From the NCBI RefSeq assembly GCF_041146795.1, contig NC_135170.1, positions 25,290,033 to 25,354,032 of the forward strand: a DNA stretch of 64,000 nucleotides, read 5' to 3'. The notes under the pieces were generated by a model. The model was not told where the DNA came from. It made no database searches and was given only the letters and a program-made list of their open reading frames with translations. Origin of the DNA: Maylandia zebra. Lineage: Eukaryota > Chordata > Actinopteri > Cichliformes > Cichlidae. Made by a program: the position numbers and the translations under genes. Shown here piece by piece: positions 36,728 through 64,000 of this stretch (position 1 is the stretch's first letter; each line of letters starts with the position of its first letter).

Positions 36728-37715
36728 TTTTGAAAAAGTCAGGACGTTGTGTAAAATGTAAAGAAAAAAAAGCATGCAATGATGTGTATTTTATTCACAG
36801 CAGAACATAAAACATATCACGTGCAATGTACCATTTTAAGAAAAATGTTAACTTATTTTGACTTTAATGGCAACAACACCTCTCACACAAGTTGGAAAGG
36901 GGACAACAAAAAAGCTAATTATGTTAACTGTCAACAGGTCAGGAACATGTCTGGGTATAAAAAGTTTCACGGAAGTAAAGATGGGCAGATGGTTTAACCA
37001 TCTGCAAAAAATCAAAAAACAATAATTGAACAATGTCAGAATAATGTTCCTCAATGTCAAATCCTAAAGGCTTGGAATCTCTCACCACCTACGGTACATA
37101 ACATCATCAGAAGAGTCTGAGAATCTAGAGAAATCTCTGAAAAAAACAGAAAAACTCTAATGTTTGTGCCCTCGGGTGTCACTATATTAAAATGTTTCTA
37201 TCAGGCATGTTGCTATCATGGAAGTCACTGAATGGCCTCAGGAACACTTCAACATGGTATGGCCATGACCACAGTTTACCATCCAGAAATGAAGGTTAAA
37301 GCTCTATCATGGAAAAAAGATGCCACATGTGAACAAGATCCAGAAATATTTCTCTGGGTCAAAGGTCATGGAAATGGACAGACGCAAAACAAAACAAAAC
37401 AAAAACAATCCAAACACAAAAACCCAAATTGAACTACAAAGAGTACAAAGAAGACTCAGGACTGCTGAACATTCGCCTCCCCAAATTCTAGCAGCTGGTC
37501 TTCTCAGTTTCCAGATGTTTATGGACTGTTGTTAAAATAAGGGGTTTGCTGCATGTGGGTAAACATGGCCCTGTACCACTTCTTTTGAGAAATATTGCTG
37601 CTATCAAACTCAAAATGAGCCAATATCTTTCTTAAAATGCTACATTTTCTCAATTTAAGTATTTGCAATTGCATTCTGTTTTTATCCTTTTCAGTATTGG
37701 GGTTGCAAGCTGGAA
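36728..37715 (+). mobile_element. Tc1-like transposon remnant, internally shortened
   Basis: The left end near AAGTCAGGACGTTGTGTAAA (36739-36758) and the right end near 37665-37715 (GCATTCTGTTTTTATC, then GGGGTTGCAAGCTG) are the termini of a common fish Tc1-like family. The body keeps the first part of the transposase gene (for example CCTACGGTACATAACATCATC minus its last base, near 37087-37106) and its end (AAGAAGACTCAGGACTG near 37449-37465), but not the middle. Confidence 0.75.
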
Positions 37716-38640
37716 AAAAAGTTGCATGCCAGCAAAAATGTCAGTGAATTTTGTTTTATTAAAAAAATTAAATATTTTGTATGGGCCAAGTGGGAGGATT
37801 AGAGTATTGCTTTGTGGCATTCTAAAATTCTGCATGCAACAGCTTATTTAAAATGTGTGAATATATAGTATATAGCTCTGATTTCTGACTACACCTCACA
37901 TATTCAAGTTTTACGAGTTCAGATTCAAAGCTTAAAAATTAGAGCTAGATTTCATGTTTTTCACCAGTGAACTGAAGACCCTGCTTCTCTGTAGCTATAA
38001 ACCTGTCCTTAAAAGAATCTACCTGGGGATAGAGATTGCAATGAATGCCATGTCTTTTTGTAAACAAATTTAGATTTTCTCTGCATTCAAAGGGGTTTCA
38101 AATGTAACACTTTAATCACTATGCTGGTACCTGGTATAGGTGCAGATGAAACCCTGCAAAATGTACTTAATCTGTTAGTTTAATGGCACGAACTCACTAC
38201 TCCTCAATCCTGGGTGTGACTCCATAAAGTTTAGATACTTTAGATAATTTCATCACCTCCCTGCCCAAGCATTTGTGATGAACTGCAGTCATTAACAGCA
38301 CCAATAAAATGCCTCAGGCACTGAGTTGGTACATCAGAGCTTGAGGCCACGTTACAGAAATACTTCCAGCCTGATTTACTTTGTTTGTGGTTGAAATAAT
38401 TACAACAATAATCAATCTGTAGCTTGTTTATTGTGGGTTCGGGCTTTGGTAGTTGTGCAACTAGGGGTCAGTAGAGGCACTTTTCCTTCCTTTTGATCGA
38501 GGCCACCCTTTTCCTCTGTTTCCATCATACGCGTGTACAGCTTGCCGTAGACGCGCTGAAACCTGGGTAATACAGTCAAAGCGGCGGGAGAGCGGCAATT
38601 TATTCCCAGATTTATGAGCAATTGAATGATAGAAATATTG
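37716..38640. other. Intergenic region upstream of asf1b
   Basis: No gene or clear mobile element. The last part (about 38570-38799) is richer in CpG, contains CGGCGGGAG at 38582-38590 (one change from an E2F-type site on the minus strand), and probably holds the asf1b promoter and 5' UTR. Confidence 0.4.
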
Positions 38641-38799
38641 TTTTGGTGAGTAGTGTGAGCCTAGTCCTATAAGTAAGGCCTGCGTTTCGTGAAAGCACAG
38701 GTGTGTGATCCATAATAATTGTGGTAACCGCTTGTGTTGCGAGAGTGTTGCTTTTTAAGGTTCCCCGGGAAACTGCCCCTTCTTACCGCTCCAGAAAAT

Positions 38800-41700
38800 A
38801 TGGCGAAGGTACAGGTGTTGAATGTGGCTGTCCTAGACAACCCGAGTCCTTTCGGAAACCCCTTTCAGTTTGAAATAACCTTTGAGTGTATGGAGGACCT
38901 TGCTGAAGGTTGGTACCATTGCATAACAGCTGTCATTATCGCTTGTGTGAAGCTACAACATAAATCTGCTAACAGCTACACAGTATTAGCTGTAGTAGCT
39001 AACTACTTTTTGTTGAAGTGTAAAGGGTAACGTTGCTTAAAGATAACATTAAAGTTGCATAACAGCATGGCTTAAAGCTATAACAAGGAGAGTGGACGCT
39101 TCTCGCACGTCCTGTGGTACTTATGAATATGGTAAAGCAATCTTATTGTTTCCATTAAGGGATAAAAAACAAGTTCAGTGCTAATTAGCCAACGTTTTAA
39201 TGTTTGTGCGTAAAAATGTAAACAAAATATAGCTCTATTCAAGGATGGAAATCTAAAATTTTGTTTTGTTTTTTTTGCATTTCTTTGTGTAACTTTATGT
39301 GGACAGATTCTTTGTACGAGCACACAACCAAACTGAATTTATAAAGCTTTTGAAATATTAAAAACCATTGTGCACATTAACCTACATGTTTACATCTGTT
39401 CATCAGCTGATCAGTTCTTTGCTTAACAGGCTCATTTTTTAACAAAAAAATAATGTTTTTGTCACATCATATTTTTCTAATGAAGCACTCTATTGTAATA
39501 TTTCCTGTTTATAGACCTGGAGTGGAAGATCATCTATGTCGGCTCAGCAGAGAGTGAAGAGTACGACCAAATCCTCGACTCGGTGCTGGTTGGCCCAGTA
39601 CCTGCTGGGAGACACATGTTTGTGTTTCAGGTATAATTAATTGACACTCAGAAAAAGTAGTCACTATTTGTGACTAATCTGACCAAATCACAACAGCAGT
39701 GGAGCTCCACATATATTAATAGCTTTTTGTTGTTGTTTGTTTGCTTGCTTGTTTATCAGGCGGATGCCCCAAACACTGGATTGATTCCTGAAAGCGATGC
39801 AGTTGGTGTTACAGTAGTGCTCATTACCTGCACGTACCGCAGCCAAGAGTTCATTCGCATTGGTTACTATGTGAACAACGAATACACAGACCCAGAGCTG
39901 CGTGAAAATCCTCCAATCAAGCCAGACTACACACAGGTTAGGATCATGACTGATTTCTGAGATGCAATGCTACCACGACTGTCTATTTTGAATGTTATTG
40001 GTGTAAATTACACGGTAAAGGCCTATTTCCACTGAACATTTATAATTGCAGTCAAATTAAAAACCACCACAGGTCATTTGGCTATTTGAAGTAGACCTAA
40101 GTACCCTGAGAATCTAAAATTAGTCCCTTTTGGAAATAAATCTGAATTTCACTGGCCTGTTAGGTTGACAGTTGAAAATTTTGATGAGAAATGCATCACT
40201 CATTGTGACGCATGCACTGGAGGCAGACCATCGCTCAGTTATATTGAAGTCTTTTGGTACCACTCAGAGATTACAACATTTTTTGTTGTAATTGAAAGAA
40301 GAAATAAACAAAAATGACTAGTTCTTCAGATGTTATTAAATGAAAATTTACTATTAATTATTGAATTTCCAAAAATGGAAACTATTTCATAATTATTGCA
40401 GAGGTAATGTGCCAATGTTTACAAGAAGCATACTACGGCAGTACTGATTTCATTTTGGCGTTTTCACCTGCTCTTGTGTCAATCACAGATGTTTATTTTA
40501 TACACAGAAAATGTTTAACATCTACATAGATATTTTGGATAATGCTCAAGTCAGTGGAGAGTGACTTTTTACACAAACTGGACTTTCATTACTTCAAATA
40601 GGTAGGCTTTGGTATACTTTGTAAAGGCTGGCCTCATTTAACCTTTATTTTCTAAACCTGAATTGCATTTTGAATAAGATTTTGCTGATTCTTTGTTACG
40701 ATTATTTCCTCCATTTCCTGAAATATTTACTGTGCTGCAAAAACGATCCTAAAGGAGATTTTTTTTTTCCACACCCATTTTTAATAGTGTTTTGTTCATT
40801 ACAAAATACTGCTACAGACATATCTTTGCTACCATAAAGCTCAATATGAATATGTCCACAGCAGTTGTTTCCAAAACAAGTGTGGCGTTTTTTTGCATAA
40901 GTCAACTACTGACTTGTATGACAAGTTTGCAGGTAAGGTTTCTTTTGATGAGTCTTCCATGTAGGACCAGTCTGGACTACATTTCCAGCTCATTTGCGCT
41001 CATTTAATGGTTATCTTTTCCCTTCCTGCCCAAGAGATGTGTAGTTTTTGGAGATCCTTACAGGACTAACTACACTTCCTGTGAAGCAAGTGACAGTGTT
41101 TTAACATTTTAAAAGAACACTATCTACTTTGAGTGACTCGAAATTGAACCATCTCATTTGCCAAAGAAGACTTGTTGTTCTACATTAGCTTAGTGCAAGA
41201 GTTACATTGTATTTGCAGATAACTTCAATGGGATTTTATTGTAAAAATCAACCCTACTTTTTTTTATGCAGAAATTAATCAAATATCTAATTGAAAATGA
41301 AATATATGATACGCTTTGCAACTATTACCATACATATGGAGCAGCATGGTGCACTACTGGAGCCCTGAAGTTGAAGCCTTTAATTCAGCAAAGCTTGCAC
41401 TTTGGAACAAAAAGCGTTGTGAAAGTTCGATTATGACATTCCTTCAGTGGCTTATTCTGTGCCACTGTGAGATTTGTGGTCATAGCAAAGGGTTTTGATT
41501 GAAGGTGTCAAATTTTTAAGGTGGCTGACATCTGTGATTAAAACCTTTCACTTACAAATGCAAAAAAAATATCTAAACAGCTTACTCCGATTAGAGTTGC
41601 AAAGTTCTTGTTTCCTGTGTGAGTTTATGTGATTAGCTATTGTGAAGAAAGAAAAAAAATACCACACTGTGCCTTTGTACTACTGGGTTCACTCTTTCCT

Positions 41701-42302
41701 GCCCTGAGTCTAGAGAGCACATGGAGTCAGATGCATTTACACCAGCAGCGTGCCTGTTTTGATGTTGGAGCTAACAGAAAATCAATTAGTAGTCAGGGTA
41801 AATGGTAAAGACTTTCAAATGCTGCCAGATACAGTTGTTTGTTTTTTTTTGTTTGTTTTTAATGTTCATGTACACTTCTAATATCACACTTGGTCTTAAA
41901 TGTTACACTAGCGTACACTAGTATAATGAACATTAATTAATGTCATATTAATGTTATTTACACTGACATGCAGAAATAACACAAATACACGATGAAGATG
42001 AAATAAAACTGCCTTAAATTGTGGTCCAAATGATTCTATTAAGGATGCTGTGTTAGGTATTCCTAAAGAACTTGTGCAAAGAATTTATTTTTATGTTTTT
42101 CCTTTTTCAGCTGCAGAGAAATATTCTAGCTTCAAACCCACGTGTCACCAGATTCCATATAAACTGGGAAGGCTGCACAGAGCGAATGGAAGACTGTGAA
42201 AATGTGGATCCTTCTTCAAACTCCATGCTCCCGCCATCCTGTCTCCCTGGCAAGGCCCCACCTTTGGGTGTACTCCCAGATAACTCTATGGACTGCTTAT
42301 AA
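38800..42302 (+). CDS. asf1b: Histone H3-H4 chaperone ASF1B
   Basis: Four coding exons (38800-38908, 39515-39630, 39760-39936 and 42111-42302) give 197 residues, against 202 in human ASF1B. All junctions are GT/AG and the phases agree. The start [18 protein letters not shown] and the conserved core to about residue 155 (immunoglobulin-like beta sandwich, with [19 protein letters not shown]) are those of ASF1. The tail (about 156-197) is acidic to proline-rich and variable. ASF1 binds H3-H4 dimers in the nucleus and passes them to CAF-1 and HIRA during replication-coupled and independent chromatin assembly. Tousled-like kinases act on its tail. Neighbour prkaca, as in human 19p13.12, favours asf1b over asf1a. 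An AATAAA lies at 42832-42837. Fish may carry two asf1b copies; which one this is cannot be told. Confidence 0.95.
39937..42110. other. Third intron of asf1b
   Basis: A 2.2-kb AT-rich intron. No exon or recognisable element was seen in it; several short frames have no family resemblance. Confidence 0.6.
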
Positions 42303-42831
42303 AGATGGCCCCTGCCCTAAAAAGGTGACGATTCACAGCCCGAAACCTTACTTTTGAACAATGCCTATGGACATTCAAGTGGGAATAAAGGATGTGTACA
42401 CATCCCTGCCTTATAGCTGCCCTTCTCAAACATGAGTTCTCACCCTGGGTTTCAAACAAGCACTTGTTCCAAGGAAGATTATGAGTGTCTGACTGGAATG
42501 AGTGTTATTTATAGTTGGATAGTTCTTTCCAGTGTTGAAAGCAATATTGCAGGAAACCTCAAATATGAAGCGATAAAACGGAACTGAAACGTAACAAAGC
42601 TGTTGAATGATCCACCTTACTTCCTTTCTTGGTGCACAATGGACTTGTACCTGTTTATGAAGATTTCAGCACTGAAGCAATAGGCAATTAAATTGCAGTT
42701 TGATAATCTGCCATTGTATTTGTGTTCACAGTGCACTTACACTTACTTTTCCCATTTGACTGTGGAGTTTTGTATGGCTTATATCGCTTCATGGTTTTTT
42801 TCCTCCTTTTATTTTGTAATTTTGTGTTCCA

Positions 42832-42837
42832 AATAAA
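42832..42837 (+). other. Poly(A) signal of asf1b
   Basis: AATAAA about 530 bp after the asf1b stop codon, in a typical 3' UTR context. Confidence 0.65.
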
Positions 42838-42899
42838 AGAACGGTGAATTTGTTATATCTGTATGAGTGGGTTTCTAATAATTACTTGGATTCGATCTC

Positions 42900-44140
42900 C
42901 ACTTGTTAGATATAGGTAACAAGTGCTAGGTTTATAAGTATATTCCACACTTTTATCATATTGCAAGCGCAGTATCACAAATACAAGTGTGAGTATCCCC
43001 TCATATTTTCACATTTTACTAAAAATAGTATGTATTAACGTCACAACCAATCACAGATTGCTATGGTAAAGGGGGTGGCTAGGCCACAGAAACGAAAAAC
43101 ATTGCACTGCAAATATGAGGATTATTGCAAAAGCATCTGATTTGCTTTCGCTACAATAATCTCTCAGATAAATAAAGAAAAGCTGTTAATTTGCAGTCAA
43201 AATCGAAAGACGCGGTAACTGTTATTGGCATTTTAGCTACTGGCAAGTCCGGGAGGCGGGACGAAGTCGCTTGACAGTCGAATCGCATGAATGCAATGAT
43301 TCAATGTGTAGATGCTGATCCAATGAGCGCTCGAATAGCTACGCCTCGCACGTAATTGTCTGTGCGCGGGGCCACTCAGAGGCAGGCGAAGGCGGGCCTG
43401 GGTGGATGGATGACTGGAGTTTCCCTTGCGGTCTGAAGATTAATGGAAGGGGTCTGTTGATCTGAGGAATCGACTATCAGGTGGTCGGTCCCAGGAAACC
43501 ATTGCACTTGACGGCTTCTTTGGAAACGAATGAGGAGAAATCAAGTGGGATAAGCGCCATTGTTAAAAAAACCCCGACTATACTGGACATTTTTTTTTAA
43601 AGGTCTCAAGTGAGAAGGCCTGCATACACTGAGAGAGTACCTGGTTAGTTAAGGCCAGACTGCGAGGAACGCTCAGAAGCTAACTTTAGCTTGCTAGTTA
43701 GACAGACGGAAGTGGCTTTCGACGATCTGTGCCCGGACTTGAGGTTTTTTTTTTTTTTTTTTTTGGTACAAAACCAAGCCGTCTGTGGAAATAAATAACA
43801 ACTAATTGACAAGTTGATTTGTCCGTGCTTGCTGGAGAAATCGACGAGCTAACGCTACCAAGCTGACATCCGCTGGCTATCTCTGCGAGCTAACGCGCTA
43901 GGCTGAGCTAACTTGAAGCGGCTAACGCTTGGGGCAGTCTTCTGAGTTTCCCTGAAGTCACAACGGAAGAGTACTGCTTTGATCTACATTTACATTTAGT
44001 CAATAATGATAGCTGTCAGCTAGTAGCTAGCTGTCAGCTTCATTGAGTCCAGTGACTTGCGTTAACGGTGTAACAATACTCAGTGACTCGCAAAGGAAAA
44101 CTGATTCCGAGCCAAGGGACTCCACCATCAGCCTGCCATC
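42900..44140 (+). promoter_or_regulatory. Promoter and 5' UTR of prkaca (region)
   Basis: Sequence becomes CpG-richer from about 43200. It contains GGGAGGCGGGAC (43250-43261), a GC-box-like site, and CCAATGAG near 43320, a possible CCAAT box. The region between about 43440 and 44140 is probably a long 5' UTR with a T-run of 20 at 43745-43764. No TATA box was found. The start site is not defined. Confidence 0.4.
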
Positions 44141-60922
<16,782 letters not shown>

Positions 60923-61315
60923 ATACCAACCACGGTGGTGATATTATGAGAGAGAGGCAGGGATTTAGAAAGTTAAAGGGGGTCTGAGGACAGAAAGCAC
61001 TAAAGTGGACTGATAACTTGCTTATATGTGATGAGGAAAACGATGTAAAATCCACCCCCCAAATGGAAAGACGGAGGCAAAGTGATAAAAGATCCAACAG
61101 AACCAGCAGTGTTGCCTTTTTGATTGTTTCTCAACTGTTACCTTTACACTTTATTTATCCCTCTTGTGTTTTGTGCCAGGGGCTTGACAAGAACAGGCAT
61201 AGGTTGTGGCTGTTCAGCTAGATTTGTTTCTTTCTGATGGTGTAAATGACATGTTTTCAGTCTCTGCAGGTTGAGGCATTGATTTTTCTGTTAAGGTACT
61301 GAATCTGCTAAAGCT

Positions 61316-61317
<2 letters not shown>

Positions 61318-61348
<31 letters not shown>
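61318..61348 (+). repeat. (T)31 run
   Basis: A homopolymer in the prkaca 3' UTR. Its length may be affected by sequencing or assembly error. Confidence 0.9.
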
Positions 61349-63932
61349 CTTCCCTCCTCCCCCTGAGCGGGCCCTCTCTTCAAGCTTCTCTAAGAGTGAT
61401 CGTTGTATCTTGTCTCCTCCCCACCCCCGGTCTCCTCTCCACCTCTCCATCCCGAATCTGTCCAAGCAATACCAAGTCCAACAGCAGTGCCTATCATAAT
61501 GCCAACTGGTTGGAAAACTGTGTCAAAAGCGTTGGTGCAGAGCTTTGGCTACGGTGGCGGTGGCCCTCGTTCCCGTTTTGGTTGAAAGCTTGAAAAACTC
61601 TCTGCACCTGCCTTTGTCTGCTCAATGTGGCATGATTATTGGGTAGTTGATGCACTCTGCTGCTTGCCGCTGAAGCAGCGGCGACCTCTTTGATCAGAGT
61701 GAAAATGATTTATCACAGTAAACTTCACTGCGGTCCTGCTCGTTTAGGGACCCGCGGGAAGTAAACATGAGGTCTGCATTTAAGTCTGTCTTTCTCTTAG
61801 CTGAATTTATTAGAGCATTTTAAAAGGAAAAAAAATCCTATCAGTGATCATTTTGTCCTTTTTATGTCGATCTCTGTGCTTGTGTGTTATTTAGTGCTCA
61901 CGGGTGGGTTTAAAAAGCTGTGATTTAGCAGCAGCTAACATTGTGGTCACACTCTTGACTATTGTTTATTTAAGTCATAGTACATTTATACATGTATATT
62001 GATATATATAAATATAAGATAGAGAACATGAAATATCCATCTTTTTTCAACATATGTCTATGTCTCATAGCTGTGAAACTGACTTTAAGATTTTATAAAT
62101 AAACAGATATTATATAAATTCTGCCAAATTTGCAAACTGAGAAAAATGCAGTTTCCTGTATGTGACTGATGGTGGTGGATTTTAATACGCAAAACAGTAG
62201 CAAAAGGTTTCAACAACATGTGCATGTTATTTTTGTACAATATCACTTTTAAAGAAAGACGGCAGAGCTTTGTGCTTTGCTCGTGCCGAGGTACCTGAGA
62301 TCACGAATAATGTTTAACATTAAAAAGGACAGTCAGTGCTCTATTGGAAGATGGATTGGGAACAAGACCCAGTTAAATGCGTCAAAGTTCTTCTGGGTTT
62401 GAGTCATTATTCAGTTGTAGGGCAGCAGATTGCAGATAATTGTCACCGGGGTTGTGCTTCTCCTCTTCCCTGACCTTTTTGCCCCACCCCTCCCCTTTTT
62501 GTAATTCTCCCTACATGCAACACCTTCATAGATTTACAGTCCAACCAATTTTCTTTTTCTTTTTTGAACTGTTGGGTTTGGGAGTGTTTTGTTTCTTTTA
62601 TTTTTCCAGCTTTCTCTGTAACAAATTAAAACCAAGGAAGCAAACCTAAAGCTTTTTTTTTTTTTTTTTTTTTTCAGCCAAGTTTCTTTACATGGATGCA
62701 AGACAATCGCAGACCAAATCTTATTGCTGGTTTGTTGAGTGAACACAATGTTTTGGTTCATTGAAGGACTTAACGCTGTCGCCCACCTGCCATCCATACA
62801 TAGGCCTTAGGTGCTAGACCTTGTCCATCTCACTGAAAAGTTTCTGTGAACTGTTTGATGTGCATCGAGCTCTTTGTCATACAGTCGTGTAACATGACAT
62901 GTTTAGAATGTTTTGGGGGGTTTTGGCTCCAGTTGATTTCAGTTGGCTTGAGTGATCATTTTTGGCAGTGTCTTAATACGATTGAGATCAATCGCAGGAT
63001 GATTTTTTTTTTCTTTCTTTTTTTCCCCTTTTTTTGAGAATGTCTTGAAATGGAGAAGTTTCAGTGCTGTTTGGAAACCTGATGTGTGTGGGGTTTTTCT
63101 TTTTCTTTTTCTTTTTTTTTTTAAAATACATTTAGTTGGCAGGTTTGGTTTTTCTTGCACGTGGTAAAGCAGCCCAATGAGAAGACTTCCCTCTGGGCCT
63201 TAGACATGTTTGAAAAAGCACTGTTTCCACAGCTAACGGTCTGGTTGCTGGTTAACCTTTTTTCGGGGGAATTGTTTGAGCATCACACTAAACAGTAAAG
63301 TTGCTCACTAACCAAGCTGTCCAGCCTTTTGAACACAGTGAAGCACAGGCCACACAGTTCATTTGTGCTAAATATTTGAGTCCTTTAATACACACTGTAA
63401 TGTTTTGAAGAGGGCACATGTAATGCCTTTCTACCCAGCGATGACTAAACCGTCGACAGGTAGAAGGCAACGCCACTTGATCCACTTCAGACACCGAAGC
63501 ATCACACTTTGTTTTTTCTTTACAATACAAGACGTATTGTCACTTTTCTATCAGCTATCAACTGCTCTGTGCTACTTAAGGTTTTTTTTTCTCCCGTCTG
63601 CCTTCTCTTTTCATCAAGTTTCCACACACACTTCTTTCAAACATAACACTTTTTACATCTGAGATGTTTTGCGTTCATATTTTCTAATTGTATTTTCAGA
63701 AAAAGAGAGGAAAAAAAAAAGCAAAAACAACATTAATCTTTCTCCTCATGACCTGGGTACAGTGATTGTGTAGTCTATTGTACCTTTTGGGAAACAATAC
63801 TGTATATCCTTGCCTTCGACAGTCTTAACTATCTTACCCTCTTCTGGAGAACTTGACAGATACCCTTAGAACACAATGAGTATGTTAAAAATATATATAC
63901 ATAAAGTAATATTTTGCAAAATGTATCATTCC

Positions 63933-63938
63933 AATAAA
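63933..63938 (+). other. Distal poly(A) signal of prkaca
   Basis: AATAAA near the end of the long 3' UTR. Confidence 0.6.
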
Positions 63939-64000
63939 GTTTTACTTGTTAAGACTAATATGTCTGGGTTATATGTAAACTTTCTCTTTACTTCGCAGAA

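Larger units (their letters stand above)
60923..63960 (+). other. 3' UTR of prkaca
   Basis: There are about 3 kb of non-coding sequence after the stop codon. AATAAA is found at 62098-62103 and again at 63933-63938, so short and long transcripts are possible. The second lies just before the window end and is followed by a T-rich stretch. Long T-runs occur at 61318-61348 and 62653-62674. Several short frames here have no family resemblance. Confidence 0.6.

Noticed and set aside
61396-61593. A glycine/arginine-rich short frame in the prkaca 3' UTR
   Set aside because: No splice sites, no homologue recognised, and the region lies between a stop codon and poly(A) signals in the same gene.

Overview
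The window is vertebrate nuclear DNA, almost certainly from a percomorph teleost fish. The evidence is the set of intron-split vertebrate genes (tubb4a-, crb3-, asf1b- and prkaca-like), a fish-type TRIM/PRY-SPRY gene, and the repeats: Tc1-like transposons, an RTE-type LINE tail, a tRNA-derived SINE with the common fish tail, fish MITEs and long TG microsatellites. All coding exons below were placed by reading splice sites and checking reading-frame phase. No expression data or database search was available.

Region 1 (about 1-18.4 kb) is an accessory, recently duplicated block. It holds two copies of a 321-residue class A GPCR gene in the same orientation (coding 9070-10035 and 16830-17795), each with its own TATA box and a short noncoding first exon. 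Each GPCR lies downstream of a decayed Ty3/Gypsy-type LTR retroelement fossil (about 337-4330 and 10697-13660). The order fossil-GPCR-fossil-GPCR, with similarly low divergence in both parts, points to one tandem segmental duplication. The spacers between fossil and GPCR differ. The first carries two TIR elements flanked by AT, one of them nested in a SINE. The second carries an AT-rich repeat and a 41-unit TG repeat.

Region 2 (18.4-38.6 kb) holds a Tc1 remnant, a minus-strand six-exon TRIM E3 ligase gene (20123-22321), a beta-tubulin gene of class IV type on the plus strand (24010-26347), and a minus-strand three-exon crumbs3 gene (28919-32127) converging on the tubulin gene. Several further Tc1-like remnants follow, including one split by an insertion that carries a CR1-group LINE end.

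Region 3 (38.6-64 kb) holds asf1b (38800-42302, four coding exons) and prkaca (44141-60922, ten coding exons, 351 residues). They are head-to-tail on the plus strand. The first prkaca intron is about 11.1 kb and rich in repeats, and the 3' UTR is about 3 kb. The pairs crb3/tubb4a and asf1b/prkaca are also neighbours in the human genome (19p13.3 and 19p13.12), so much of this window looks like an ancestral vertebrate block, with the GPCR/retroelement duplication as its lineage-specific part.

The genes do not form one pathway. They cover microtubules (tubb4a), apical polarity (crb3), histone H3-H4 deposition (asf1b), cAMP signalling (prkaca), ubiquitin ligation (TRIM) and an orphan receptor pair. 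No wholly new multi-gene system was found. The most promising lead is the GPCR pair, whose few differences are mostly amino-acid replacements clustered near the presumed ligand pocket.
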